DNA from: Leucobacter massiliensis
Lineage (GTDB): Bacteria > Actinomycetota > Actinomycetes > Actinomycetales > Microbacteriaceae
Direction: 5' to 3'
DNA length: 64,000 nt
NCBI RefSeq assembly: GCF_002982315.1
Contig: NZ_MWZD01000019.1
Coordinates: 1 to 64,000, forward strand
In this document: positions 15,334 through 24,394 of the stretch, in pieces
Position numbering within the stretch: position 1 is the stretch's first letter
How the letters are laid out: each line of letters starts with the position of its first letter
Translations under genes and position numbers: made by a program
The notes under the pieces: model-generated
Databases searched by the model: none
Told to the model about the DNA's origin: nothing
Seen by the model: the letters and a program-made list of their open reading frames with translations, nothing else

Positions 15334-16847
15334 GCCTCGCCAGCCGCATCCGCTACTTGCGTGCGTGGCGCTTGTGTCATTCGCTGGGTGGTGTCGAAGG
15401 CCCTCAGCTCCTCGGGATGGAGCTGATGCTGCACGACGTAACTGGACTCCTTGATCCGCCACAGGCCCTGGCCCGTTCCCAAGGACGGGAGCAGTTTCTG
15501 CTCGGTACCGGTGAGCCCGAGAGTTTTGCCAGTGGTTCCGATCTGGTCGGACTCTTGCCGGTAGATGATCCGTGATTCCGCGTTCGCCAGCAGACTGTTG
15601 GCAAGGGATCGCATGGCAGAGCCCTGATCACCGACATTGTCGAGGTCGGTGAGCTTGTGAAAGATGAGCAGGTTCGCGATCCCGTAATGGCGGGCGAGCC
15701 GCCAATGCGCATCCATCCGCTTCAGCAACGCCGGGTGAGACATCAGCCGCCACGCCTCGTCGTACACGACCCACCGCTGTCCACCGTTCGGATCCAGCAG
15801 GGCGGATTCCATCCACGCCGACGAACAGGTCATCAGCACCGAGATCAGAGTCGAGTTCTCCACCACCCGCGACAGATCAAGCGTGATCATCGGCAACGTC
15901 GGATCGAACGTCACCGTCGACGGCCCATCGAAGAGGCCTGCCAGGTCACCGGAGACCAGGCGACGCAACGCATGCCCGACCATCCTGCCGTCCTCAGCGA
16001 GCCGCTCATCATCCCCAGCGTCAGGGCGGAGGATGCGGTCGACGACCATCGGCAGGATCGGAACCGACGCAGACGACACCACCGCCTGCAGCGCGATATC
16101 GATCACCGTGTGCTCCAACGGAGACAAAGACCGCTCCAACACGGTCTCAGCCAACGCACCGATCAAATCCCGACGACGCGAGGCGACCGTCGACGCCCAC
16201 TCACTGTCGGAGAGCCCAGCAGGACGGTACCCCTCATCGAGCGGATTCAGGCGGTTCTTCAACCCATGCCCGAGAACGATCGCTTTCCCGCCGACCGCTT
16301 CTGCGACGGCGGTGTGTTCGCCTTTCGGATCACCGGGAACATACACGCGCCTGCCGAACGGGATCGACCTGGTGTACAGGCTCTTCGCCAGTGACGATTT
16401 CCCGGAACCGACGATCCCTGCAAGGACGAGGTTCGGGGCGGTGATGATGCCTCGCTGATACAGCACCCACGGGTCGTACACGAACGACCCGCCGGAGTAC
16501 ATGTCCTGCCCAACGAACACCCCCTGCGACCCGAGCCCGCCCTCAGCCAGGAACGGGTACGCGCCCTGCAGCGCAGCAGACGTGTCCTGATGCGCGGGCA
16601 CCCGGAACCGCCGATACGAACGCAACCCCTCAGGCCCCGCCTCCCCGCTTTTGGGGAGGTAGTTCGTGGAACGCGCTTCCGCACGCTCCGCCGTGAGCTT
16701 CGCTTTTTCCGTGGCGCGCTGCTCGGTGTGTTCGCGGGCGATGACCTGGCGGGCCGCGCGCTCACGCGCCCTGCGATGTTTACGTCCGGTGCCGTCCTCG
16801 ACGAGGACGGTCGAGTAGAGCTTTTTCTGTCCGGGTTGGGTTCCCAT
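15330..16847 (-). CDS. virB4: VirB4-type conjugation ATPase
   Basis: A 505-residue ATPase that powers assembly of the type IV channel. A charged, coiled-coil N-terminal stretch (about 25-60) precedes the motor domain. Walker A is GIVGSGKSS at 144-152, and Walker B is WVVYDEAWRL at about 360. The later motifs ANLLIFHKLTDLDNVGDQG and the C-terminal Gln-Arg region are typical of VirB4/TraC C-terminal domains. The usual N-terminal VirB4 domain is absent; the SCO6880-type protein upstream supplies that half in actinobacterial systems. Confidence 0.88.
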   Translation of the reverse strand: MGTQPGQKKLYSTVLVEDGTGRKHRRARERAARQVIAREHTEQRATEKAKLTAERAEARSTNYLPKSGEAGPEGLRSYRRFRVPAHQDTSAALQGAYPFLAEGGLGSQGVFVGQDMYSGGSFVYDPWVLYQRGIITAPNLVLAGIVGSGKSSLAKSLYTRSIPFGRRVYVPGDPKGEHTAVAEAVGGKAIVLGHGLKNRLNPLDEGYRPAGLSDSEWASTVASRRRDLIGALAETVLERSLSPLEHTVIDIALQAVVSSASVPILPMVVDRILRPDAGDDERLAEDGRMVGHALRRLVSGDLAGLFDGPSTVTFDPTLPMITLDLSRVVENSTLISVLMTCSSAWMESALLDPNGGQRWVVYDEAWRLMSHPALLKRMDAHWRLARHYGIANLLIFHKLTDLDNVGDQGSAMRSLANSLLANAESRIIYRQESDQIGTTGKTLGLTGTEQKLLPSLGTGQGLWRIKESSYVVQHQLHPEELRAFDTTQRMTQAPRTQVADAAGEA

Positions 16848-16877
16848 GGTTTGACGCCTTCCTGCGCGAGGGTTGCG

Positions 16878-16897
16878 GTGACACCGGACAGGTACGC
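16878..16897 (-). promoter_or_regulatory. Shared leader element upstream of virB4
   Basis: On the minus strand, CGTACCT (16891-16897) is followed by a short GGTG-T-CACC inverted repeat (16878-16886), then the start at 16847. This hairpin is weaker than in most other leaders. Confidence 0.45.
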
Positions 16898-16904
16898 CTT
16901 GGTC

Positions 16905-18365
16905 TCATACGCCGCGACACAGCGGCAACGCCGCCGCGACGAACGCCTGCGCCTGCTGGCCCAGGAGCCGCCTGGTCTCGCACGATGCTTGGATCGCTGC
17001 TTGCTCGATCGCGGACACCGCGGCCTCGAGTTCGTCTTCCGTGGGGGCGGAGATGGCGAGGAGGCCGGTGTAGCGGAGGACGCCGTGGCCGCTGGTGAGG
17101 TCTGCCTCCTGTTGGAGGACGTCTTGGTATTCGGCGGTCTGCTGGGCATCTTCGATCTGCCCGACTTTCTGCCGCTGGGCCGCATCTGAGATGTATTCGG
17201 TCTTCTTCTTGCGGATATCGCGGGCTGCCTGGTCAGAGCGGATCGGGTCACACAGCAGTGTGAATGCGCGCCTAATGCCGGAGGACAGCAGCACTGGGGC
17301 AAGGAAGCCTGGGTAGACAAGGGAGCGTGGCCACTCGCTGACCCACAACACTGCGTGATGCGCACTATCGGAGCGCAGCCCATCCCAGGTTTCTTCGACG
17401 GCGACAGGGCCAGCCGCGGCGAGGTCTTGCCCGATCTCGCCGGAACGTTCCAGGGTCGCGGCGATTGCCGGATCGTAGGCGGAGCGGAGCATGATGGCGA
17501 GCTGGCCCGGCGTGTACCAGGCGGTGGGTTTGAGATCCGCGGAGCGCAGCGCGGTAGTGAGGGTGTCCATCTCCTGTCTCAAGACGACGGCTGCTCCTTT
17601 GAGGCTGCCGCCTGCGGTACGGATCGCGCGGGCTGCTGCCCGCATATCCAGGGACAGCGAGATGGTGGAGATGTGCCGTTCACCAGCGGGGCCTGCCCGG
17701 TCGATGAGCTCCCGATAGGTGCGGGCGACCCAGGAATCGTCGTCGTTGCCGTGCTCGGCCCACCACTGTGCAAGCCCCGACCCTGAGTCAGGGACGGTGC
17801 GCTCGAGCACCTGCAGGCGGGCGATGCGGGTGGAGCGGCATGCAGTGGACAGGACGCGTCCCCAGGCGTGCACGCGACGTTCCTGGTCGCCGGGGTCGAG
17901 GAGGATGAACGACGGATGGGTCACCTCCACCAGCGCAGTCAACGTCTGCGCGTGCGGATCGTGCACCATCACCGCCCCGGTCTCCGGATCCTCGTACTGG
18001 CGAAGCGGTGCCGCATCCCCCGGGAGCGCGAGCGTCCCCGCGGGCCGGGGCTTCACGACGCGCCGCCGGTACCTGGTCTGCCCCAGCGCCTGGCGGAGGA
18101 GCCAGTGCAGGGTGATCGGTACCCATTCGACGAGTTTCCTGCCGCTGATGGGAACCCAGGTGAGGGCGATCGCGGTGCCCCAGATAGGTGAGGTGTACAG
18201 CGCCGCGGGGCCGCCGGTGTACAGGGACGCGATGAAGACGGCGACGGCGACCGAGAGCGCAATGACCTGTGGGAGGGAGAGGCCGAGGATGATGCCGCGT
18301 TTGGTGAGGCGGGAGAACTTCACCGGGGACAGTTCGAACTCGTTCTGCGTGGATGCGGTACTCAT
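16905..18365 (-). CDS. SCO6880-family type IV secretion protein
   Basis: A 486-residue protein of the actinobacterial SCO6880 family: an N-terminal PrgI-like part with two membrane segments (about 25-65), then a soluble domain resembling the N-terminal half of VirB4. Recognisable stretches are SRLTKRGIILGLSLPQVIAL and RHISTISLSLDMRAAARAIRTAGGS. It is thought to link the membrane platform to the VirB4 motor encoded just downstream. I chose ATG 18365, which has AGGAGG nine bases upstream, over an in-frame ATG at 18416. Confidence 0.85.
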   Translation of the reverse strand: MSTASTQNEFELSPVKFSRLTKRGIILGLSLPQVIALSVAVAVFIASLYTGGPAALYTSPIWGTAIALTWVPISGRKLVEWVPITLHWLLRQALGQTRYRRRVVKPRPAGTLALPGDAAPLRQYEDPETGAVMVHDPHAQTLTALVEVTHPSFILLDPGDQERRVHAWGRVLSTACRSTRIARLQVLERTVPDSGSGLAQWWAEHGNDDDSWVARTYRELIDRAGPAGERHISTISLSLDMRAAARAIRTAGGSLKGAAVVLRQEMDTLTTALRSADLKPTAWYTPGQLAIMLRSAYDPAIAATLERSGEIGQDLAAAGPVAVEETWDGLRSDSAHHAVLWVSEWPRSLVYPGFLAPVLLSSGIRRAFTLLCDPIRSDQAARDIRKKKTEYISDAAQRQKVGQIEDAQQTAEYQDVLQQEADLTSGHGVLRYTGLLAISAPTEDELEAAVSAIEQAAIQASCETRRLLGQQAQAFVAAALPLCRGV

Positions 18366-18404
18366 GCGGTTCCTCCTGAAGGCGACGTTGGGTGCGTGCA
18401 GGTC

Positions 18405-18491
18405 AGGTACGGACACGAAGAAGCGGGCGGTAACCCGGTGCTGGGTTACCGCCCGCGTGACGGACGTGCGTCTTCTCTCCTTTCAGGTGCG
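18405..18491 (-). promoter_or_regulatory. Double-box leader with strong hairpin upstream of SCO6880-type gene
   Basis: On the minus strand the order is box CGCACCT (18485-18491), a perfect 14-bp stem GCGGGCGGTAACCC/GGGTTACCGCCCGC with a 6-base loop (18423-18456), box CGTACCT (18405-18411), then AGGAGG and the start. The stem lacks a U run, so it is not a simple terminator. It could end or process transcripts coming from the VirB6-like gene. Confidence 0.65.
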
Positions 18492-18499
18492 AGGTATGT

Positions 18500-19948
18500 T
18501 CACGACTTCGGTGCGGGCTTCGGCGGCGGAGGCGCATCCCCACCCGCAGGTTTCGCAGGAGGCGTCTTCGGTGCAGCTCCCGAGGACGGTGGGCTCGGCT
18601 GGGCGGGCGGCGTGGAGCGATCCGGTGGTGGTGGCGGGGTCTGTGCTTCGCTTGCGGCCCCGGCGTGGTTGTCCGCGGTGCGACCAATAGCGCCGCCGAG
18701 TTTCGGCCCTGCTTCCGCGGCTCCCTTGGCGATCTTCGCCCCAGCAACCGCGGCGATCCCGATCGGCCCTGCCGCAGCTCCGGCACCGGCACCGCCCGCG
18801 GCTGCAGCACCGCCACCGGATCCTGCTGCCGCGCCACCGGACCCGGCAGCGCCCGCGGAGCCGAACGCCGCACCACCACCTGCGGAACCTGCACCGCCGC
18901 CCGCAGGCGCAGATGGCTTACCGCTCGGTGGAGGTGGCGCATTGCCGCCTCCACCGCTTCCGCCACCCTTTTCGCCGCCGTCGAGTACCTTCTGCGGGCC
19001 TGCACCGTCTGGTTTCCCTGGCAACGGCATGGGCCGGTTCATGGCTTGCTTGGACTCTTGTTCGGCGGACATGACGTGGTACATGTCGAAGCCGACGAAG
19101 CTGATGAACTTGTAGACCATGTACGGGGCGAACGCGGCGATGAACATCAGCACGATCCCCGCGATCGGATCCGCGATCGAGGATAGATCCAGGTCGATGG
19201 GTACGTTGACCTGGTTGATGGCGACGAGAAACACCACCACGATCACCAGCTTGGAGAAGATCAGCGCGAGCACAAAAGATGCCCACTTCCCAAACCATCC
19301 CTTCGTCGCATCCCACGACGCTCCCGACAGGGCGATCGGTGCCATGACGACCGCGACGAGGATCAAGGCCTTCCGGATGAGGAGTGAGAACCAGACGATT
19401 GCTGCGGCACAGATCGCGAGGAAGCTGAGGAAGATCGTGATGATTGCCCCGGCTCCTGGTGCGGTGAGGTTGATCGCGGTGAGCCCAGCGACGAGCACAC
19501 CGATCTTCCCGCCCATCTCTTCCAACGTTGTGCCGGTGGCTTGGATGATGCCGATGCTCAGCTGGTCGACGACCTCGAGGAGAGTTGCGGTGAGGGTGAT
19601 CACCAGGAACGACCCCAACACGCTCTTTGCGAGCCCGAGAGCTGCGCGGGAGAGTGCGGTGGGGTCGCGCCGGATTAGGCCGGTGATGAGTTGGAGGCAG
19701 AAGAAGATCAGCATGATGAAGATCGCGATCCCGAAGATCACGTTATACACACCGATGTAGCCCGCCCCGGTGACATCGACCAGGGTCGTGGAGTCGAACA
19801 GCGCCCACACGCCCTGGAAGATCCAGGACGCGGCCTGCCCGATGGCTTGTGCGAGCCAGTCGAAAGGGGCTGCCACGAGGGTGGCGGCCCCTTCGCCGAC
19901 GGCGTCGCAGACGTTACTGATGATGGGGACGTCGCAGATTCCAGCCAC
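18500..19948 (-). CDS. VirB6/TrbL-like conjugal membrane protein
   Basis: A 482-residue inner-membrane protein, probably the channel platform. About six hydrophobic segments lie between residues 60 and 285 (for example IGVYNVIFGIAIFIMLIFF, AIITIFLSFLAICAAAIVWF, IVVVFLVAINQ). A long low-complexity cytoplasmic tail from about 305 is extremely rich in Gly, Ala and Pro. The start is a GTG at 19948 with GGGAGGGG upstream. Its neighbours are the pilin genes upstream and the SCO6880-type gene downstream. Confidence 0.82.
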   Translation of the reverse strand: MAGICDVPIISNVCDAVGEGAATLVAAPFDWLAQAIGQAASWIFQGVWALFDSTTLVDVTGAGYIGVYNVIFGIAIFIMLIFFCLQLITGLIRRDPTALSRAALGLAKSVLGSFLVITLTATLLEVVDQLSIGIIQATGTTLEEMGGKIGVLVAGLTAINLTAPGAGAIITIFLSFLAICAAAIVWFSLLIRKALILVAVVMAPIALSGASWDATKGWFGKWASFVLALIFSKLVIVVVFLVAINQVNVPIDLDLSSIADPIAGIVLMFIAAFAPYMVYKFISFVGFDMYHVMSAEQESKQAMNRPMPLPGKPDGAGPQKVLDGGEKGGGSGGGGNAPPPPSGKPSAPAGGGAGSAGGGAAFGSAGAAGSGGAAAGSGGGAAAAGGAGAGAAAGPIGIAAVAGAKIAKGAAEAGPKLGGAIGRTADNHAGAASEAQTPPPPPDRSTPPAQPSPPSSGAAPKTPPAKPAGGDAPPPPKPAPKS

Positions 19949-19984
19949 GGGGTTCCCCTCCCTTCTACGGGTAGAGGTGGTGGG

Positions 19985-20308
19985 TTAGGAGACGGTCTGG
20001 CCGACGTTCCAGAAGAAGTTGATGAGCGTCACGCTCGCGCCGGTGATGATCGCCGCGCCGCAGGAGATCAGCACCCCGACCTTCCCTCGCGATGCCAGGT
20101 GCGGGTTGGAGGAGTTCGACCCGAAGCCCCACACCACCGCGGAGACGATGAGGGCGAGGACGGACAGGATCAGCCCGATCGTCATCACTGCGCCGACGAC
20201 GGTGCGCAGGGCACCGATTCCGGGGAGGCCGGAGTCGTTCGGGGTGATGTTGATGTTCGCGGGCAGGACTGCGGCGACGGTGGTGAGGGTGTCGAGGACG
20301 GCAAGCAT
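19985..20308 (-). CDS. VirB2-like pilin subunit (DUF6112 type), copy 1
   Basis: A 107-residue protein with two hydrophobic helices (about 33-62 and 75-101) joined by a short polar loop SNSSNPHLASRGK. This is the VirB2 prepilin layout. The N-terminal 28 residues (LDTLTTVAAVLPANINITP) are a short leader-like segment. It is paralogous to the next gene, sharing the loop-GKVGVL pattern. AAGGAG precedes the ATG, and the leader has a double hairpin. Confidence 0.75.
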   Translation of the reverse strand: MLAVLDTLTTVAAVLPANINITPNDSGLPGIGALRTVVGAVMTIGLILSVLALIVSAVVWGFGSNSSNPHLASRGKVGVLISCGAAIITGASVTLINFFWNVGQTVS

Positions 20309-20333
20309 GGTGGGGCTCCTTCACAGGCTTCGG

Positions 20334-20378
20334 CCCGCAACGAGATAGCTGCGGGGTCACCCGTCAGGTGCGACCCCG
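20334..20378 (-). promoter_or_regulatory. Shared leader element upstream of pilin copy 1
   Basis: On the minus strand, a stem GGGGT/ACCCC (20354-20378) holds the box CGCACCT (20367-20373) and an inner CACC/GGGTG pairing. A second stem CCCGCA/TGCGGG (20334-20356) partly competes with the first: both use the bases at 20354-20356. Mutually exclusive stems are what a switch or attenuator would need. Confidence 0.65.
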
Positions 20379-20412
20379 AAACACCCGACTCGAAGCCCGG
20401 GGATACGGGGTG

Positions 20413-20706
20413 TTAGAGGGTGTCGCCGAGGTTCAGGAGGAAGTTCATCCAGGCGACTCCGGCTCCAGCGAGAACGGCGGCACCGAGGGCGACGAAGACC
20501 CCGACTTTGCCTTTCGTCGCGACACCGGGGTTGCCATTCGAGGACGCGATTGCCCAGATGATCGCGGAGACCACGAGCATGAGCACGGACACGATGAGCA
20601 CGATCGTGAGCAGCGCGCCGACGATGGGGATCAGGGTGCTGCGACCTCCCACCCCGGAGAGATCCGGGTAGACGTTCACGGAATCCATTAGAGCGGCGGC
20701 AAGCAT
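20413..20706 (-). CDS. VirB2-like pilin subunit (DUF6112 type), copy 2
   Basis: A 97-residue protein with two hydrophobic helices around 25-52 and 66-92, and the loop SSNGNPGVATKGKVGVFVALG, parallel to copy 1. Either the two form a mixed pilus or one is the pilin and the other a minor core subunit. ATG 20706 has GAGGAGG six bases upstream; it is preferred over an upstream ATG lacking a site. Confidence 0.75.
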   Translation of the reverse strand: MLAAALMDSVNVYPDLSGVGGRSTLIPIVGALLTIVLIVSVLMLVVSAIIWAIASSNGNPGVATKGKVGVFVALGAAVLAGAGVAWMNFLLNLGDTL

Positions 20707-20734
20707 GTGGGGCCTCCTCGACGAGATCAACACG

Positions 20735-20753
20735 GGCGTGCCGTTCAGGTGCG
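20735..20753 (-). promoter_or_regulatory. Shared leader element upstream of pilin copy 2
   Basis: On the minus strand, the box CGCACCT (20747-20753) is followed by a small ACGG-CACGC-CCGT hairpin, then GAGGAGG and the ATG at 20706. Confidence 0.5.
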
Positions 20754-20793
20754 AGCGGCGGGAGGGAGTTCCTCAATCGGAGAGAATGAGAGG

Positions 20794-22410
20794 GTGGCGT
20801 ACGAAAATGAGATCCGAGACGTTCTAGCCAGGCGCCTCACTGTGATCGAGGCAGATTTGGTTCTAGTCGATGTGAACTTTCACCTTCAGAACGCTGAGGG
20901 AACGCGAGGATTCGTCGACATCTTGGCTCGCGACACCACTGACATGCTTGTCGTCATCGAACTGAAACGCTCAGACAGCGCCGCGCGGGAGGCTCTGCAT
21001 GAGGTTGGCAAGTACATGGAGCTACTCTCGCGGGAAAAGGGAATCCCCTCGAGTAATATTCGCGCCATCATTGTTTCCACCGAGTGGAACGAACTGCTGG
21101 TTCCGTTTAGCTACTACGCGAGTAAAGAAGACTTCCCAATCACTGGTTACGAGCTATTTGTAGATGTCGACGGTGTCACGCCGATTCACACAATCAAGGT
21201 TACGCCGCTGGTTCCTCCAGGTGAGCGCGTTCTGACTCGGTCTCAACGCCTTATTGCCTCCCGCAATGCCGCGTCGGTTAATTCTGTATGGACAACCGTG
21301 TCAAAGACTTTAACTGCTCTGGGTGTCTCTGATTTTGTCGGAGAGGTAATTACTCGCGACACCGAGGACGAAACGTCGACTCAGCTAGTGCTTACCCTTG
21401 GAACGATTATCTGGAACGAATCGCGTTTGGCTGCGATTGAAGTACTGGAGAAAGACTGGGCGACGGGAGATATGGAGTTCGATGAATATCCGAGTGAGGA
21501 GCTCGCTCTCGAGGCAACACAGATCTCAAATCGTACACTGCTGTTCGAGTATTGCGATCCCGATCGAGTGTCTTCACTTAAGGATGCGCACCGCTGGGAA
21601 CACGTAGCTTGGCTGAGATCCGGAGTGTTCGAAGATGAGAGGTTGTTTCCTTCGGAACATCTCGAAAGCCACACCATGGGATGGAAGAAAGGGCTCTCAG
21701 ACTCGAGGCTGTCGGTTACGGTGCGACCAGCAAACAAAGTTCAATGGAGTGAATTTCGGGAGAACGTCGATCTCGTTCTTGGAGCCAACCATGAGTGGAA
21801 GACCATCATCAATAGGTGGATGGACGAGAAACTGCCGGAGTTTCAGGATGGGATCGTTCAAGCCCACATCTACAACCCGATGGATTTCCTGCAGATCATC
21901 GCTCACGCCGGATGGGACGTGGAACTACAAGAGCTGACGCCCGGGCTGGCCATAACATTTCGAATCGAGCAAGAACCGATGAGAGCTGTCGGGCTAATCG
22001 GCGCCCTCTCCTGGGATGGTAAGCATCGAGATCTAACCGTGCCGTTTTCTAGGAGCTACCCGAATATTGGAGTTTGGGCTGATGCCCGTCAGTCCGGGCA
22101 GGTTGCCGAGATTGACATCGATCTGACCACTTCCATTGGCTTGCGCTATTCGACCTGGGAGAAGCACGCTTCCGCGGAGTCTCCGGAACTATTGACCCTC
22201 AACGGTTCGAAGTTTTCGCGGTCACCCGAGCGCGTCAATTTTCTGGGAAAGCGAGGCTACGAGGGTATTCAACCGTTGCAGGACTTCATCGAGTCACATG
22301 GGCCGCAACTGGCGCGCTTCTCGCGGAAGATCCGATCAACCTTGCTGTTCGACCCTGCGACAGCAACCCAGATGCACATGATCGACAACACCGTGAAGTG
22401 GGAGTGGTGA
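20794..22410 (+). CDS. NucS-like PD-(D/E)XK endonuclease with large unknown C-terminal region
   Basis: A 538-residue protein. Residues about 1-120 match the C-terminal nuclease domain of NucS/EndoMS and DUF91 proteins: TRGFVDILARD supplies the Asp and VVIELKRSDS the E-x-K. GKYMELLSREKG and the later YYASK follow as in that family. The remaining 400 residues are unassigned and mixed alpha/beta. It is the only plus-strand gene in the transfer cluster, visibly richer in A/T than its neighbours, and starts at a GTG after AGAGG. I infer transferred cargo, possibly anti-phage or anti-plasmid, and not a transfer gene. Confidence 0.65.
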   Translation: MAYENEIRDVLARRLTVIEADLVLVDVNFHLQNAEGTRGFVDILARDTTDMLVVIELKRSDSAAREALHEVGKYMELLSREKGIPSSNIRAIIVSTEWNELLVPFSYYASKEDFPITGYELFVDVDGVTPIHTIKVTPLVPPGERVLTRSQRLIASRNAASVNSVWTTVSKTLTALGVSDFVGEVITRDTEDETSTQLVLTLGTIIWNESRLAAIEVLEKDWATGDMEFDEYPSEELALEATQISNRTLLFEYCDPDRVSSLKDAHRWEHVAWLRSGVFEDERLFPSEHLESHTMGWKKGLSDSRLSVTVRPANKVQWSEFRENVDLVLGANHEWKTIINRWMDEKLPEFQDGIVQAHIYNPMDFLQIIAHAGWDVELQELTPGLAITFRIEQEPMRAVGLIGALSWDGKHRDLTVPFSRSYPNIGVWADARQSGQVAEIDIDLTTSIGLRYSTWEKHASAESPELLTLNGSKFSRSPERVNFLGKRGYEGIQPLQDFIESHGPQLARFSRKIRSTLLFDPATATQMHMIDNTVKWEW

Positions 22411-22437
22411 CGGCGGCATATTTCGCTCGATAGCGCA

Positions 22438-23607
22438 TCACGGCCGACAGCCGGGGCCGCCGCCTGCGGGGGCTTCGATGCCCTCAACGCCGCGCTCGGC
22501 GAGCCACGGCTCAGCGTCGACCGCTCGCGATCCGGCTCCGCCGGGGTGGACTTGGAAGTGCAGATGAGGGCCGGTCGAATGGCCGCTGCTGCCAACGTCG
22601 CCAATGTGTTGCCCTGCGATGACGCGGTCGCCTGCGGTGACGTGGATGCCGTGCGCCCACATGTGGATGTATTTTGTGGCGACTTTCTCCCCGCCGATGG
22701 TGTGCTCGATCGTGATCTGACCGGAAAACCCATCGACCATGCCCGCATAGGTCACGACCCCATCCGCGAGAGCGAAGATCGCCGTACCGTCAGCGGCAGC
22801 CCAGTCGGTGCCGGAGTGGAAACTCGCCTCACCGGTGATCGGGTCGGTGCGTGGCCCGAATGTCGAGGTGCGCATGTAGGTGCCCGTCGGCAGCGGAAAC
22901 ACCAGACGGCTCGTCTCCGGGGTATCCGCATCCCCAGGCGTGCCGCTGCCATTCCCGCCTCCGCGAACGGTGAGGGCATCGAGGATGGTGCGCGCCACGG
23001 GCTCATAGTTCTGGTACCTGTCCGGGTAAGCAGAGACCTCGACGGCTTGTGCGGCTTCACTTTTGTCCATCTGCTGCCACCCCGGAATGTCGAGCAGTCC
23101 CCGCGGTGAGGGATAGTTCGGCCCGTCGGGGCCGCCGTAGAACGCGCGTGCTTGGTAGGTGGTGTCCATGAGCTCCGCGACGGTGCCCCACCCGGCCTGT
23201 GGGCGCATCTGGAACAGGCCCAGACTGTCGTGATCAGCCCCGTTGCCATCATTCGGATAGTCCCCCGATTCGGGGTAGGTGCCGGTGTTCGCGAGTTGGC
23301 GGAGTGTGGACTCCGTTAGCGCCGCCATGAGTGCGATGAGGATCCCATCCCGCCCTACACCGGGAGTGTTCGCGCCGGTGGTGATGATCGTCCCGGCGTG
23401 AGTGAGCTGCTGCTTGTTCAGCGTGAACGTGTACCCGTCCTTCATCGTCACTTCCAGAGAATCCGGGATCGGCCCGAGCACCACATCGGAGGCGACACAA
23501 TTCGCCTGGTTCGTGACCGCGGAGTTCATGACCACCCCGATAGTCAGGAGCCCGAGCATCGGCGCGAGCAAGACGAGAACAAGCCCTGCGATGGCTGCTT
23601 TCTTCAC
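22438..23607 (-). CDS. Conjugal peptidoglycan hydrolase: lysozyme-like plus M23 peptidase
   Basis: A 389-residue envelope protein, with an N-terminal signal/anchor (VLVLLAPMLGLLTIGVVM). A lysozyme-like/transglycosylase-like region (about 80-210) contains MAALTESTLRQLANTG and SLGLFQMRPQAGWG. A C-terminal M23 endopeptidase (about 240-365) has metal ligands in SFHSGTDWA and HLHFQVHPG. It would open the cell wall for the type IV channel. It follows the TcpC-like gene by 15 bases and starts with GTG. Confidence 0.88.
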   Translation of the reverse strand: MKKAAIAGLVLVLLAPMLGLLTIGVVMNSAVTNQANCVASDVVLGPIPDSLEVTMKDGYTFTLNKQQLTHAGTIITTGANTPGVGRDGILIALMAALTESTLRQLANTGTYPESGDYPNDGNGADHDSLGLFQMRPQAGWGTVAELMDTTYQARAFYGGPDGPNYPSPRGLLDIPGWQQMDKSEAAQAVEVSAYPDRYQNYEPVARTILDALTVRGGGNGSGTPGDADTPETSRLVFPLPTGTYMRTSTFGPRTDPITGEASFHSGTDWAAADGTAIFALADGVVTYAGMVDGFSGQITIEHTIGGEKVATKYIHMWAHGIHVTAGDRVIAGQHIGDVGSSGHSTGPHLHFQVHPGGAGSRAVDAEPWLAERGVEGIEAPAGGGPGCRP

Positions 23608-23622
23608 GACTGCCCCCTTGCC

Positions 23623-24312
23623 CTATCGGAGGGGGTTGTCGAGCTCGGACAGGCGCAGCAGATGGCAGCGATCGAACACCGGCGTACAGGAGACGAACGC
23701 GGTGAACGCCACCGTATGCGCGCTGTCGACAGGATCGTCGTACCAGACGCCCTCCCGCACCCTGGTGCCCTCGACCGTGTACGCGTACGTGCCCTCGGTG
23801 ATCTGCCCGCCAGAGGCGGTGACGGCTTCATCCCACTGGGCGGGGATGAAGATGCGGTCGATCTCGATCGACTGCCGGGTGCGGTACTCCGCCAGATCCC
23901 GCCACGTCGACGCAGAGGGGAAGTAACCGTCGAGGTCAGCGATGAGGCCCGGAGTCTCGGTGCCCGAGGGGTCCGCGTCCTCGATCAACACTGCTCGGTG
24001 ATCCGACGGGGTCAGCAGCGTGAATGTGTCCCACGTGAACAGTGCCTCAGCGACCGAACGAACGTAGACCTCCGGGTCATTCGTCCGGGCCAGCTTCGGC
24101 AGCTGTGCTTCTCCGGGCTGTTCGTTCGATGACGGCGGACCAGATGACGATCCCGGCGTTGTTGTCCCTGATGTGGCGTAGGGTGTGGGGCCGGTGATGA
24201 GCCCGTAGATGCCGATCCCGGCGAGGATCGCGATGATCAGGCCGGTGGCGGTGAGGGCGATGATCAGGCGACGCTTGCGGCGCTGCTGATCATCCACAAC
24301 AGGTGCAGACAT
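23623..24312 (-). CDS. TcpC/VirB8-like conjugal transfer protein
   Basis: A 229-residue bitopic membrane protein: a basic cytoplasmic tip (DDQQRRKRR), one membrane helix at about 15-38, a Ser/Gly/Pro linker, then a periplasmic-side domain with an NTF2-like pattern (DPEVYVRSVAEALFTWDTF, EGTYAYTVEGTRVREGVWYDD). That is the layout of TcpC/VirB8 assembly factors. I chose ATG 24312 because GGAGG sits six bases upstream; the longer frame would overlap the leader hairpin. Confidence 0.7.
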   Translation of the reverse strand: MSAPVVDDQQRRKRRLIIALTATGLIIAILAGIGIYGLITGPTPYATSGTTTPGSSSGPPSSNEQPGEAQLPKLARTNDPEVYVRSVAEALFTWDTFTLLTPSDHRAVLIEDADPSGTETPGLIADLDGYFPSASTWRDLAEYRTRQSIEIDRIFIPAQWDEAVTASGGQITEGTYAYTVEGTRVREGVWYDDPVDSAHTVAFTAFVSCTPVFDRCHLLRLSELDNPLR

Positions 24313-24337
24313 TTGAAGCCTCCGAACAGAGAGAAGG

Positions 24338-24371
24338 GCGGGCAGAGTCACCCATCAGGTGCGCTGCCCGC
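24338..24371 (-). promoter_or_regulatory. Shared leader element upstream of the TcpC-like gene
   Basis: On the minus strand, an 8-bp stem GCGGGCAG/CTGCCCGC encloses the box CGCACCT (24357-24363) and an inner CACC-TGATG-GGTG hairpin. The ATG lies 26 bases downstream. This is the best-formed example in the set. Confidence 0.7.
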
Positions 24372-24394
24372 CCAGAAACCCCCGGACCGCTCGG

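Noticed and set aside
18423-18456. Plain Rho-independent terminator
   Set aside because: No U run follows, and conserved boxes lie on both sides; it is better treated as part of the leader system, although partial termination cannot be excluded.
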